Origin: Nannobrachium achirus
Taxonomy: Eukaryota > Chordata > Actinopteri > Myctophiformes > Myctophidae
Length of the DNA stretch: 64,000 nucleotides
Direction: 5' to 3'
NCBI GenBank assembly: GCA_963921795.1
Contig: OY997641.1
Span: 23,776,033-23,840,032, forward strand
The stretch's first letter is position 1. Each line of letters begins with the position of its first letter. The position numbers were made by a program, and so were the translations under genes. The notes below the pieces were generated by a model. It made no database searches and was not told the DNA's origin. It was given only the letters and a program-made list of their open reading frames with translations. Shown piece by piece: positions 1 through 12,917 of this stretch.

Positions 1-797
<797 letters not shown>

Positions 798-1191
798 AAC
801 AAAACAAAACAAACAAAAAAACAGTCTTGACCTTGTTAAATGGCAGCAAACAGCAACCATCACCGCCGCCATCACCCCCATCATCACCATCATCATCATC
901 ATCCGCGTACCCTGACCGCTATCTACCCCCACGCAAGCCAACCCCTCACTGGGCGAACCACCGCCACCATCCCAACCAACCCTCAGCCTCCCGTTTGCCA
1001 CCCCGAGATAACAGGAGCAGACAGGAAGAAGACACACAAAAAGAGAGAGAGGAGAAAAAAGAGGAGTAGTGTTATCGGAGGTGTCATCGTGTTTTTCTTC
1101 TCCTCGTACCGAGAAGGTTCACCTCCGAAGTGTGAATGCCTCCGCCGGTCAGGAGCAAACTGAAAAACAACAAGACATATAACAGTGAAAC

Positions 1192-1403
1192 TTAACCACT
1201 TAAGCCCTATTTTCTTTTTTTCCTCTTTTGAAAACTTTCGAACAAATTTCGAAAATAGCCGATCTACAAGCTCACAACATGACACGTTGTGAGCTTGAAA
1301 ATCGTCTATATATATTTATATATATGAAAGTTTATGAAAGCTTGGGATTTTTTTTTCATCTATGACATGACCAAAATAGGGACGCCAGGGTTAAAGTGGT
1401 TAA
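1192..1403. mobile_element. Full-length member of the dispersed palindromic repeat family (candidate MITE), copy b
   Basis: The ends are inverted copies. The left end starts TTAACCACTTAAGCCCTAT. The reverse complement of the right end starts TTAACCACTTTAACCCTGG and continues to CCCTATTTT. The centre holds the palindrome GATCTACAAGCTCACAAC, spacer, GTTGTGAGCTTG. No transposase is encoded. The TTAA at both ends would suit a piggyBac-type element, but that class assignment is inference. Confidence 0.65.
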
Positions 1404-2323
1404 AAACCTAGCACATCGATCCGTGAAGATGACCCCCTCCCCCCCAACAGCTGCTTCTTTTCCTCCTCCTTTAACTTCTTAACATTCTACCTTTTTTCTC
1501 TTTTTTGTTTATTTTTTTCCTGACGCATGTTTTTAAATCACTGTTAAATGAAATACATACCGATAAACTCCTAAACTGTTTTAAAAAAGAAAAAAAAGGA
1601 CAAAATATATATATGAAAAGATGAATGAATCTTAAGAAAAAAGAAAAACTTTGGGAAAAAAAAAAGATGCCATCTTACAGACAAGTTTCCATGTCCAAGT
1701 TCGTTGGCACGTGAGCATTGTACATCAGCCCCTGGGCTGTATAAATAATTCAACTATAGAGAGAATCCATTTTTTAAGAATATATATTATATATTTGTAT
1801 GTGTTTGTCTGTTTTAGCTCATCACAAATTGTATTTTTTTTTTCTTTTTTTTTTTCATTTGTAAATTATGTTGAGTTTTCTTTTTTTGCTAGTAGCTCTA
1901 GAATGTGCTGAATTGTCAGTATCATTTCGTTTGGTTTTGTTATTTCTGGGTTTATCTGAGTGCCCTCAGATAATACAGCATGATATCTAAGGCATCATGA
2001 ATTCCATTCTTTTTTCTTTTTACTTATTTCTCATCTGCAATGCGAGGAGATTCAAGTTCATTCTCCAAAAAAAATAAACAACAATCTTGTCAGGAAGCTA
2101 ACGTTGACCGGTAAGAAAAGCCATGTAGGCTGCAAGAGCTGTGATATTACGAATACCCTGTCAAACCCTGTTTTTCTTTCATTTCTTTTATTTTTGGTTC
2201 AAGCCAATGTATTTATTACGGCCATTTTACTCTTGGGCAGTGAATGTAGCCGAGTCCACACAGACTGTCGACATGAGGGAAGCAAGGTCGGAGAACTGAA
2301 CTGAACGGCACAAGCGCAAGGGA

Positions 2324-2432
2324 TTTAAGCCACAGTTATACTTGGCAGATAAATAGCTGATCTACAAGCTCACTATGCCTTGCACGAGATTTGTTGTAAG
2401 CTTGTAGATCTGCTATTCTGGGCGTGACGCCT
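2324..2432. repeat. Dispersed palindromic repeat, copy c
   Basis: It begins with TTAAGCC. The core is GCTGATCTACAAGCTCAC, a spacer, then TTGTAAGCTTGTAGATCTGC. It ends CTATTCTGGGCGTGACGCC, matching the right-end motif of copy b in inverted form. Confidence 0.6.
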
Positions 2433-3339
2433 GCGCGCAAACAAGTGTAAATCAGTTATTACCAACACATGCTGAATCAGTAAATTGTGTCAATATTCAT
2501 TCATGAAATGAGAGATACATGAGACTTAATGCAAGGTTATTAACATGCATCTGCCAAGCCTACAGTACTACATGCACGCATACATAAAAGCACTCTTCCC
2601 CCCTTGTTATACCTGCACATAGCAAGAGGCTGAGTTTGGATAATCACATTATGTAATTGCCAGTGCAGTTCTCAGATTTAACAGTTAATTTCTTTTTTTT
2701 TTTTTTTTTGAGAGAGAGAGAGAGATTGTCTTTTATGCTAAATGTTGAGAGATCAGCTTAAAACAATGTAAATGTTTTTTGTTTTTTTGTCCAATGTGGC
2801 GTGTGGTCAAGCACTTTTTATGTTCAGATTAGTTTTTTTGTTTTTTTTGTTGTATTTTTCTTTTTCTGGTCCGGTGTGTCTTTGTTTACTGTGTTTTCTG
2901 GTTATTGTTTTTTTGTTCTCTGGATAGTGCCTTTCTCTCTGATGTTTCAGTGTCTCCGACCTGCTGCTTTGAGCCCCGCCCCACTCGTCTCCCCCTGCCC
3001 TCCTTCGTGGGGGGCCGTCAGTCCTGCAGTGAGAAACTGTGTACATAATCCAACCGACCCATCAAACCCTCTGCCTCCCCCTGCCACCACATCAACCTTT
3101 CTTCGCCTTTGCCCTTACCAACATGGAACTCTTATTTAATGTCTCTCGCCTTTCTCTTTACCTAATGATTTTTTTGTTTTTGCTCTTTTTTTATAATTTG
3201 CATTTGTTTTGTTTTTTGTTTTCAATTAATTAAATGCAATTACTATAAAATGATAAAATCATTCAGTGTGGTTTATTTGTCTATGTATAGTTTTTTTTCA
3301 GGTTCACTACTAATCAGTTATGTCCTGTGTAAGTATACT

Positions 3340-3860
3340 CTTTTATTGCAACCAAACAAGTAGCTTCGGTAAACCGTTGCAAGAGTGCGGTCCTGCCAAG
3401 ATCAACTCGGGACTCCTGAATCGCTGCCTTCCACACTCTACTATCATAACATCAGTGTCTTGAGGTCTACAGTGTTTGCTAAGCTGTGGTGCTGCATTGC
3501 ATCTATGTAGGTGGTGCGCTTCTTGCCTTTCCTGGCTTTGCCCTGGTTTGGCTCCCATTGTGTTTGCTTGCCACTACTGTAGTTCCGGGTGCCTGACACA
3601 GTGCGAAAGCCTCATCGTTCTCTTGCATGTGACTGATTGTAGGTCCCTCTAGTGTAGAGGACCACATTTCTGATGCGGTCTATCCATGTGACACCTAGTG
3701 CCATTCGTAGCATTCTTGTGTAGACTCCATCCAGGGCCATTTCCCGTTGTGCTATGAGGGTCCATGTCTCTCAGTAGTACTGAGTCAACTGTAGCTACGA
3801 AGGCTGCCTCATGAGGTCTTCTCCCAGCAGTCTTACGAATTCATTTAAACATTTAGTTGC
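3340..3860 (-). pseudogene. Degenerate non-LTR retrotransposon fragment (RTE-like C-terminal region)
   Basis: Conceptual translation of the minus strand, read with frame jumps, gives WTLIAQREMALDGVYTRML, then MALGVTWIDRIRN, then QWEPNQGKARKGKKRTTYID. This pattern resembles the region after the reverse transcriptase in common animal non-LTR elements. Stops and frame shifts make it non-functional. The family assignment comes from memory of the motif and is tentative. Confidence 0.5.
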
Positions 3861-5593
3861 AATGTGTCTAAAAACATTTTTTATAACCGCTGCTTAAACA
3901 TTCCATTCTCATGGCAACTTATGTTCACACTAGCCATGAGAGTTGCAGCATTCGCTACATCACCTCTGCGAGAGGGGAACTGAATGGTATTACAGTACAT
4001 GATGGGACAGTGCTGCGAGGCATTTGGGCGCTGAAGACCATACGTTAAATAGTACAGTCTACAGGCCTTCCTCACTGACGCACTTTGTCAGGACTGGCGT
4101 AGCAAATATGTTGATGAGTCACTCTAGGGTTTCACAAACACTAATTTGGCATGTCGGGTCTCATTAGAAGATGAAACGCATACAGTCACTCGAGGTGCTG
4201 TCAGTTGGCAAGCTTCATTCTAAAGGAGTGATGAAGAGGAAGCTGATGGCTTTAGGTCTTTAAGCAAACCCCTGGGTTCTCTGCACACAGTTTGCTACCA
4301 CTGCTGCCCAGTGAGAGTTAAAGGATTGCATTACCCACGGTCTAGTACACTGTCTGCTCCAGTTCTGTCCTTCTATGTAGCACTTAATATGCACGTCCAT
4401 CCAATCTGGCTCTTGTCTGCCTGTGTTTTTGTCACAGGCTACCTTAAGGACATGGAGTCAACCAGTACTCCCTCTCTGTCTTGTTCCTGGTCTTGTCCTT
4501 GACTGATGCTTGTCATCTTTCGTGACACCATGTAACACTATTAAGATGTATGCCCATGGCCTCTGGTAACCAGTTGTAAAGGAAAAGTTTAATGTAAAAT
4601 ATACAGGTATTCATATACAGTATGAATATGTCACAGGGTTTGCCCTTTATTCTTTTAAGGTGTTTAGGTGAATATAGAGCGTGGGATTATTAGGCTACCA
4701 GCATGTTGTCATTCAGTATAATGTATGTCATCATTAGGCATTGTTTGCTTCCTGTAGGCCTACAGCCTACACCACTGGTGGTGGCAAAGCATTTGAAAGC
4801 AAGTGGAGCCTTTTGACATGCATACACATGAGTTGCATCACAAGAAAAAGAGAAATGCACCTGTGCAAAGTGAGCTGTGTAAACACGACACCTGTGCATA
4901 TCTCCTTGTATGGGCCATTCTGTCTGTGACATCAGGTCAGGTGTAGTGATGTCACCGAGAACGCTTATCTTTTGGCTAATACATTTGGATCTCCATGAGA
5001 TCACGGTGCTAGCTTGCTGTTAGCTGCAACTATGAAAAACGTCACATCTTGTCCGTAGAACCGTATCTTTCCGTAACGCCTCAATGTCTATAGTCTATAG
5101 CGTGTTGTCACATTGTTGACATTGTGACATCACATTGTTGTGACATCACCTCATCAAAGTTCAAACCCTGGATATCCGTGACATCACATTGTGACATCAC
5201 ATTCCGTCCTTGTCCCTTGTATGCCCAGAGATCCCTGATGTACAACGGTTTGAAGTTCAGGGTGTGGACTTCGCCTGAATCTTTTTGGCTAATATATTTG
5301 GGATTGCGTCAGTTACTTTGTGTGTTTTTAGGCTAAAACAGTAAAACGTAGGAGCTGTTTGCACCGCTCTAATCTGGGTTCCCAGAAGTTTCTCTTTCAA
5401 ATACTAATGTTTGTGGTGGAACATTTGTGAATGTTTATTGAGATATTCTGTGACATTGAGTGCTGCACAAGTCTGAGTAACAAGTAGGCCTAGAGATTAA
5501 AATGAAAACTGTGGTCCATGGCCTCAATGCTGTAGACCCATTATAGGTCACAGCAGCTTCCTCTGGACTCATTAATGGCATTAACTGCTACCC
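3861..5593. other. Intergenic stretch without a recognisable gene
   Basis: No plausible coding region is seen. Short tandem TGTGACATCACATTG-like units occur around 5105-5205. The stretch near 4880-4990 is paralogous to sequence around 51420-51446 and 51748-51810, which is split there by a SINE. Confidence 0.5.
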
Positions 5594-5881
5594 TTAAAGG
5601 GGCCACACCATAAAATTCACTTTCTATTTTTTCATGTATTTTATCCACCCGAAAAAATACAATTCATTAACTCTAAGCCTAACGATACATGTATCATTCC
5701 AATTTTTGCCCAAAGACTGCGCCCGTTGCCAACAAAGGGCATTTTGTTATTGCATCTGAAACAGCTTGGAATTAGACAGACAGAACATGAATTGTCAATA
5801 TCCGAGTGGTTGTTTAGGCTAAAACCTGTATAAATATTTATATAAAATATATATTTTAAAAGCATGGTGTGGCCCCTTTAA
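5594..5881. mobile_element. TTAA-flanked inverted-repeat element (MITE)
   Basis: The ends are near-perfect inverted repeats: TTAAAGGGGCCACACCAT on the left and ATGGTGTGGCCCCTTTAA on the right. No coding capacity is seen. It is one of several elements in the window with TTAAAGG...CCTTTAA ends. The TTAA may be the target duplication, as in piggyBac-type elements. Confidence 0.75.
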
Positions 5882-6699
5882 TGTGAATCCTCCTGAATCC
5901 ATTTATGTCAAAAAGGTCACAAGGGGGAGGTGGGGTGGGGTGGGGGTGGGGGTATTGTGAATGACTTGATTTAATTCCTGCTTCTATATTGTGGGGCACA
6001 CCATGTGATCATGAAAATAATATATGTGTGTACTGTGTAGGGGGTGATTATAACAGCCAGGATATTTCAGCCAGAAGACCATTCTCACACAATCGGAAAT
6101 AGCCTCTGCGCCCTGAAGATTACACTTTGATTGGTTTCCTCATGAGCTGTGTGGCCTGCACTTGAAGAGACTCACAGTGTCACCGCCGGTCGTCATCAAC
6201 TATTCAAATGTTATACTGGAGGCCGCCAATATGAGGCTTACCAGAGCTTCCCACTGGAATTCTATCAAGCTTACCCTGGCATCATATTCAAATAGGAATG
6301 GCGACACCACTGAACTTGTTAAACTGCACTTTATGCAAATGGACTGAAATGCAAACATTGGCTTCTTTGTACCTCTATCCTGTTAATTATCGGGCTCATA
6401 GATCTCTGAATGGTGTTCTTTTATGGTGCCGCCATTAGGCACTGCCAGTGCCAAATGTCTCACTATCTACACCAGCAGTAGGCAACCTTAGGCACAGGGG
6501 GGAGGGTGATCACTGGCACAAGTGTGAGAGAGAGTATTTTTTATTTTAAAATCAAATATATTTTTGAAACGTGGTCAATTAAATGAAGTCACCTAATTTA
6601 CAGCATTACATCCTGCACATAATTCTACATTCATAACATTTCTGAACTCTGACTGGGGAGGGAGTCCGGGAGATTGGTGGATGTTGCTCTGAGTCTAAG

Positions 6700-6767
6700 G
6701 TCAAGGTTCAAGCTTGTACTTTATTGTTACATCTTTTGTACAGGTACATAAGAGTAAAACTTATTTT
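6700..6767 (-). pseudogene. 3' tail of LINE fragment, split from its body by the inner hAT
   Basis: AAGCTTGTACTTTATTG followed by TTTTGTACAGGTACATA resembles the 3' end of fish L2-type LINEs. It continues across the inner hAT insertion into 8623 onward. Confidence 0.45.
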
Positions 6768-7015
6768 TAGTGTTGTAGTCGAGTCCACCTAAAGCGAGTC
6801 CAAGTCAAGTCCAAGTCATATGGGGTTCGAGTCCGAGTCGAGTCCGAGTCAAGAGCCCCTGGGAGGGGGTCGAGTCCGAGTCGAGTCCGAGACCAATGGG
6901 AGGCAAGTCCGAGTCGAGTCCGAGACCAATGGTAGGCGAGACCGAGCCGAGTCCAGTTTTCTTTTTCTTTTTTTTCTTTTTTGATAGGTAGGCTGCAGAA
7001 ATATTTTTTTTCCCC

Positions 7016-7132
<117 letters not shown>

Positions 7133-8184
7133 CGTGTACACAAACAATGCAAGAACCCCCCGTTCATGCATTCACCTGTCTGGTGTTTCCTACCAATACC
7201 TTTCAAATTAATGGCTTGTCTTCAAATTAAATCAATAGTTCTCCCCAAATTACCTTTGGTTGCTGTCAATGCTGTGGTTTAGGTTTGAGGGAGTTTTTTG
7301 GAGAGGTAGTTTTTTTCCCATACCAATTTTCTGTCTAAGAACTAGACATTTGAGTTGCTACAATTACATTTTCTCCCAGGCAGAGAACAAGTACTTTAGT
7401 GTACAAATAAGACTTGGCATATACTGCAGTACAATATCCCAAATCACAGACGATAATTAGGACTATCCAGTCTAATATCATGATATGGATATAATATTGA
7501 TGCCCATGCACCAAAAGGCCAAGTGATAACAAAAATAATATTATTTAAAAAAGAATTATGTCTACTACTGTAATCTATAACATTTTTAAACATTGCTGTT
7601 ATAGTTGCATTGAAATAGAGCATGCATGATTTTTGCAAAACGTTTTTCAAACAAACTCTTATCTTAATATTTTATTTTGACTAAAAGCTAAAATAAATAA
7701 ATAAGGTTTTCCCATTCAAACACATAGCAGTAGTACGTGCCTGTCTGCATTTCATTGTTTAAGGTGAGAAATGTAGGCTACCCTATGTCATTAGTCTGAT
7801 GCCTTTCAAGTATATACAAGGCAAAACAATACCCCATGTCACTGCTTCAAGTTGTTTTGATTCGTTTTAACCTCTCTACAGGGACTTACAATGTTACACT
7901 TCTCTCTGTTGATCAGTGCACTTTAAAACTTTCGGACGAGGCTTGCTTAGACTACACCTGGAAATACAAAAAGACGTAAATTCTTAATCCAGCTGTGCAG
8001 GTGGATTAAACTACACATGATCACAAAGGCTTGTGTTTGGAAGCTGTTAGGACTTATTTATTTGGGGACACAAGGATATCCTGCAGGTAAGAGGAAAGTG
8101 GACTGTTGTGCTGTTGTCTGTTTGGCGAAAAAAATAACTTCTGGGAAGATTAGATGCTTGCTGCTGTGCTGAGCGGGGGGCTCT

Positions 8185-8322
<138 letters not shown>

Positions 8323-8622
8323 ATGCTACTGTGTGCCTATCAGATGCGCGTCAGAATGCTCTGTTACTTAACAAGGCAGCTCTCTTAATGTTAACGTGAA
8401 TGCGCTCCTCATATGGATATAACATTTATTCCATTGCATTGTAGTGACTTGACTCGAGTGGACTCGGTGGGGGGCGAGTCCAAGTCAAATTAGACCGAGA
8501 CCGAGACGAGTCCAAGTCAAATTAAGGGCGAGACCGAGACGAGACCGAGTCAGTGAAAATTTGGACTCGAGTCCTGACTCGAGACGAGTCATTGACTCGA
8601 GTACTACAACACTACTTATTTT

Positions 8623-9430
8623 TGTTCGGCTTCCTTCAGACAATGCAGTGGTAGAACAACAAAAACAAACAACACATCTAAGATAAAAATATAAGTAATA
8701 ATGGCTTCTTCTTCTTAGCTCTGGCTAGCTCTGGACCATTCTCATCTTTGACAGTTTGTTCATGTGCCTGATTGTTTGTGGAAAGAAGCTTTTTTGCAGT
8801 CTGTTGCTAGTAGCTTTGAGACTGCGTAGTAGCCGCTTTCCATGCGGCAACATGAACAGACTGTGGTTGGGATGGTGTAGATCTTTGATGATTCCTTGGG
8901 CTTTTTTAACACAGCGTTCGTTGTACAGGGCTTGGATTGGTGGGAGATCGCATCCGCTGATCCGTTCGGCTGTCCGCACAACCCTCTGCAGGGCCTTGCG
9001 GTTGAGGGCAGTGCAGCCGCCGTATGCAGTGAAGCAGCCAGTCAGGATGCTGTCTGTGGTGCCTCTGTAGAAAGCACTTAGGACTTTGGGGCCCATCCCA
9101 GCCTTCTTCAGATTCCTGAGAAAGTAGAGGCGTTGTTGTGCTTTCTTGACAACCCGCTGCCCAGGTAAGATCCTCAGAGATGTGCACTCCCAGGAATTTG
9201 AATTCTTTTACCCTCTCCACTGCAGCGCCCCCGATTTGGAGGGGTGAGTGGTCTCTAGGAGGCCTTCTGTGGTCAAAGATGATCTATTTTGTCTTGTCCA
9301 CATTGAGAGCGAGGTTGTTCTCCTGGCACCATGATTCCAGGTTCTCCACCTCTCTCCTGTAGACTGTTTCATCATCGTTCGTGATCAGGCCAATGACTGT
9401 GGTGTCGTCCGCAAACTTGATCACTAATGA
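8623..9430 (-). pseudogene. L2-like LINE reverse transcriptase C-terminal fragment
   Basis: Minus-strand translation gives SAFYRGTTDSILTGCFTAYG, then NRKALQRVVRTAERISGC and KKAQGIIKDLHHPNHSLF, a pattern typical of the C-terminal part of fish L2-type LINE ORF2. Further upstream, in another frame, VERVKEFKFLGVHISEDLTW is readable. At least one frame shift separates them, so the copy is dead. It is nested in the outer hAT and interrupted by the inner hAT. Confidence 0.75.
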
Positions 9431-9577
9431 TCGTTACAACAATGTCCTGCCAATCAAAATATGTCAGAATGTTTGATAGCATGTCATTATCATGTTGTCA
9501 TTTATGTTTAAATGGCACAATGATTATCTAGAAAATAAAAACTTGGCACTTCAAAAAGGTTGCTGACCCCTGCCCTG

Positions 9578-9950
9578 ATCTACACTGTCAGATCACGACA
9601 CGCATTGACAAAACAACCCCTGTTCTGGCAACACTACACTGAAGACTGCCTGTCTTTTTGCCACATTAACCCTGGTGTCCCTATTTTGGGCGTGTCTTTG
9701 CCTTGATGGCACTTGTAGTAGCGGAACGTTCGCCCCCAGCCTGGGTGAGCACAAACTAGCCAGCCACTATATGGAGTGTTACTGCCACCTAGTGTCAGGA
9801 AATAGTGTAAAAAAAAAAGAATGGGAAATGAACTATAGGCAATGTCATCGACGGTTGGCGTGCGTTACGCAAGGAACTGTCCTTAGCCTATTACTTTAAT
9901 TAATAGCAAACTTAAGTCAAAATCAAACAATTAAAGACAAAAACGATCGA
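9578..9950. other. Intergenic stretch with a partial palindromic-family end
   Basis: TTAACCCTGGTGTCCCTATT at about 9667, followed by TTGGGCGTG, matches one terminus of the dispersed palindromic family (see 1192-1403). No partner end or central palindrome is seen. Nothing else is recognised. Confidence 0.4.
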
Positions 9951-10032
9951 CGTTGTCGGCAGGATTCGAACCTGCGCGGGAAGATCCCAATGGATTTCTA
10001 GTCCATCGCCTTAACCACTCGGCCACGACAAC
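9951..10032 (-). tRNA. tRNA-Ser (anticodon AGA)
   Basis: Read on the minus strand, the 82 nt fold as a type II tRNA. There is a 7-bp acceptor stem GTTGTCG/CGACAAC, an A box TGGCCGAGTGG in the D arm, an anticodon loop CTAGAAA with anticodon AGA, and a long serine variable arm. The T arm is GCAGGTTCGAATCCTGC with B box GGTTCGAATCC, and the discriminator base is G. There is no intron. All expected elements are intact, so it looks functional. A TTTTT tract, which could act as a Pol III terminator, follows within about 15 bases of the 3' end. Confidence 0.95.
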
Positions 10033-10071
10033 TGATTCTCTATATACCACGTGACATAAGGATTTAATTCT

Positions 10072-10130
10072 GAGAAAAGGTGATGTGATTATTTCTAAGA
10101 AAAGGTGACGTGATTATTTATTTGGGATCC
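10072..10130. repeat. Short tandem direct repeat
   Basis: Two copies of about 26 bp, each GAAAAGGTGATGTGATTATT or its one-base variant GAAAAGGTGACGTGATTATT, lie next to the tRNA gene. Confidence 0.8.
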
Positions 10131-10157
10131 TAATTAAGGTCCTAACACACATCCTAG

Positions 10158-10184
10158 GCGTAGGTTCGAATCCTGCCGACAACG
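10158..10184 (+). pseudogene. tRNA-Ser 3' fragment in inverted orientation
   Basis: The 27 bases contain GGTTCGAATCC and CTGCCGACAACG, identical to the T arm plus 3' acceptor strand of the tRNA-Ser at 9951-10032 apart from one base near the start, and on the opposite strand. The D arm, anticodon arm and variable arm are absent. Confidence 0.8.
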
Positions 10185-11560
10185 ACGTTGCCCGGCCAAT
10201 GCTAACAGGTCCCCCCACCATCAAATCCGTTTGTAAGGGCCGTACTACTCCCTACAAGTAGATTCTAAATTCTAAGTGCTACCCATCGAGTCGGGCCACT
10301 TCTGTTCTGAAGTCCGTATTGTTAAATTAAGATGTGTTCCTCGCTTCCATTGAGTGTAATACCGACGTTCACCTGCTGGCTTCTGCAACAGCGCCAATAC
10401 ACTCATTGAGAAACAGATGCAGTGACTTTCTTACACAGACGGGATTAAAACACCTTTAATAACGTGATTTAGAATTTAAAGTATTTGGCACGGTCATTAA
10501 ACACAGTGGTTGGTTAGTATAGTTGTGCAGAAATGTCCCTGTAGGCTATTACTAGGCTACTACATAGATAACAGGTTCGAAACTCGGGTAGACATAAAAG
10601 TTTTGGATCGCAGCTTTAGTGAATCAATCACACCAATTAGGCTACATTTAAATGTAAATATGTTTCGATAAGTACTTAAGTAGGCCATATGTAGGCTATA
10701 ATGTAAAAAAAATACAGGATACAGTGGTTTGTCACAGTCATTTTGGTTAGTAAAGTGAAAGCATTGCAAACATGATCGCTGTGTGGGCCTCTAAGATATC
10801 GATTTGTAAAGAGAATGTAGCCTTTTTATTACACTGTGTTCATTTAACTCTGCTAGTCACTTTCAATTACTTTTAATCTAAACGGAAGTCTGATATGATT
10901 GTATTAAACAACGTTAAACTCACCCACATCGCAGCTGTAGGCCAACGTATGTTAAAAAAATAAATTAAAAAAATACACTAGACATGTTGATGAATTACTT
11001 TGTGTCAATATATTACGTGCAGGTGATTGTTTTGTGTTGGAGATGGAGTTTGCAAGCGTTTGTCCCGCTGCCTCCTCCTGCATGCAATGTTGGTGGTACA
11101 CAGCAGGACCGTTGAGTGATCGTTCTGATCACATCCGCTCAATAAAAAGCTCAAACCTGAAAAAACTGAAGATGTGCTTAAACGAATCGTCCTCCAACCA
11201 AAGGCCACCGGCCTTGACATACTCCAGATTCCTCAGAGACACGCTCATAGTAGCCAACATAAAGTGTGTCAGTCAACAAATTCAAGATGGCGAGCAGGCA
11301 CGTGCACACATAGACATCAAAAGGGGCAAGTTAAGTCCCTGCCCTTTTATCCCTCTGTTTGCTGAGTTTTCACTATGGAAAATGAAATGCACCCCTTTCC
11401 ATGCCATACCTGAATACAGCATTCAAGAGAATTGCCTTGTCCAAACTCTGCTGAACTTGAATGCAGCATCTTCTGTTGAAATAATTGCCCTCTCTAGAAT
11501 TGCCCTCTCTGTGACTGTGTAGACTATTCACTTGATTATGCTTCATTTAGTGTTGTATCA
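10185..11560. other. Intergenic stretch, no gene recognised
   Basis: AT-rich sequence. A frame of 162 codons (11034-11522) has no recognisable protein pattern and I do not call it. Around 11295-11350, CACGTGCACACATA and the following bases resemble 50100-50155 inside a nested hAT, which suggests a shared repeat. Confidence 0.5.
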
Positions 11561-12378
11561 AGTATCGAAAATAGCTGACCTCCAAGCTCACAACTGGCAA
11601 CTACCGTCTCGTACCGCCCTGTTTCCATCTCAAAGGTTATGAAGAGATTAATACAGGACCAAATTAACTGCTACCTTGCCGAGCATTTAAACTGCTATTT
11701 GAATTCCAATATGGCTTCAGAACATCCTACTCCACTGACAATGCCTACTGTATCTGACCGGCTACATCAAATGTGAAGTAGACTCGCGCAAATACTGCGC
11801 CATGGTCATGCTGGACCTCCAAAAGGCTTTCGACACAGTAAACCATTCAATTCTACTGAATAAGCGAAGAGAGATTGGTTTTGATAGCACATCATTAAAC
11901 TGGAAGAAATACTACCTTGAGGGAAGAGAAAAAGTGGTTGACATCAACAGAACCAGCTCCTCTTCCCTTTGAGCTGCAGAGTTCCTGCTCCGCAAGGAAG
12001 CATTCTAGGGCCGTTATTGTTCCTCCTGTACAGTAACGACATGAATGCTGCCTGTAACTGCAAACTGTTCCGGTTTGCTGATGACTCAGCACTCCTGATC
12101 TCGGGAGATTACAAATTGCAGGTTGAGGAAACTCTCAGCTCCGAAGTCACCAAATTCTGTACTTGGCTTACCAAACAAACTGTCACTACACCTTGGTAAA
12201 ACAGAATCTTTAAGTGAGATATAAATATATATAAAAGATTTCAAGGTCAAAGTTGATGACACAGTAATCTCTAGCAAAGAAGAGATTACCTATTTGGGCT
12301 GTATTCTTGACAAATATGTCTGGTGATAGCATGGCAACAAAGGTGATCAAAAAAGTTAATCTAAGAACAACATATAAG
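11561..12378 (+). pseudogene. Non-LTR retrotransposon reverse transcriptase fragment (L2/CR1-like)
   Basis: Plus-strand translation, with frame changes and stops, shows successive RT blocks. LVMLDLQKAFDTVNHSILL-like sequence lies near 11800-11860, VPAPQGSILGPLLFLLYSND near 11980, and the catalytic block FRFADDSALLISG near 12070. A tail (KEEITYLGCILDKY) runs to 12330. Several frame breaks make it non-functional. It ends where a hairpin element starts at 12379. The first bases carry half of a dispersed palindromic repeat. Confidence 0.8.
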
Positions 12379-12657
12379 TAGCCTGGTTCCAGCCCATAGA
12401 CCCTGCCCACTCTCAGAGTGGACTGTTTCTCTGGTTTGGAGTTGAGTGAATGAATCGGCAGTTTACCGATCCGAAATTGCGGCTTCTCCAATGAGCGCAG
12501 GGGGTGGGTCTAACGAATATCCAATCCGCGCAGCAGTTGAAACGATTACATTTCAGGAAATCACACACCAGGCAGGCAGGCACTAGCCTGCCTGATCTCA
12601 GACAGAGAAAGAGTCCACTCTGAGAGTGGGCGGGGTCTATGGTCTGGAAGCAGGCTA
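12379..12657. mobile_element. Inverted-repeat element (TAGCCTGGTTCCAG family)
   Basis: The left arm TAGCCTGGTTCCAG, then CCACTCTCAGAGTGGACT, is matched in inverted orientation by AGTCCACTCTGAGAGTGG and CTGGAAGCAGGCTA on the right, giving arms of about 45 bp. There is no coding potential. I could not define a target duplication. Confidence 0.7.
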
Positions 12658-12917
12658 GGCAGGCACCATGGCAGGAGAGTGTTTTTAGCTGGTCAGCAGG
12701 ACCAGCTCTTTAAACAGATTACATTGTCCTGAGACATTCAGGGGACCTAGGGGACCTATTTGCCGATTGGCTGTCCATGTCACATGGTCACCGAGCTCAT
12801 GATTGGGAGCCAGACCTGTACTGCTGTAATGAAATATTTTGTCCAGCAGGGAGCACCATTCCTTCACACTGAGCCGGTGCCTGTGGCCAGCCTGCTTGTG
12901 ATAAATGAAACAGAAGA

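Larger units (their letters stand above)
798..3240 (+). other. grb2: Probable grb2 3' UTR
   Basis: AT-rich sequence with many T runs follows the grb2 stop and has no convincing reading frame. Candidate poly(A) signals are AATAAA at 2073-2078 and ATTAAA at 3229-3234. The true end cannot be fixed from sequence alone. Two dispersed palindromic repeats (1192-1403 and 2324-2432) lie inside, so a transcript through this region would carry hairpins. Confidence 0.45.

Noticed and set aside
8725-9220. Considered as a functional reverse transcriptase gene
   Set aside because: Only the C-terminal part is present, with a frame shift and two layers of insertion; it is LINE debris.
11034-11522. A 162-codon plus-strand frame
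   Set aside because: No recognisable domain, no splice or promoter context, and part of it lies in sequence that resembles a repeat also found at about 50.1 kb.
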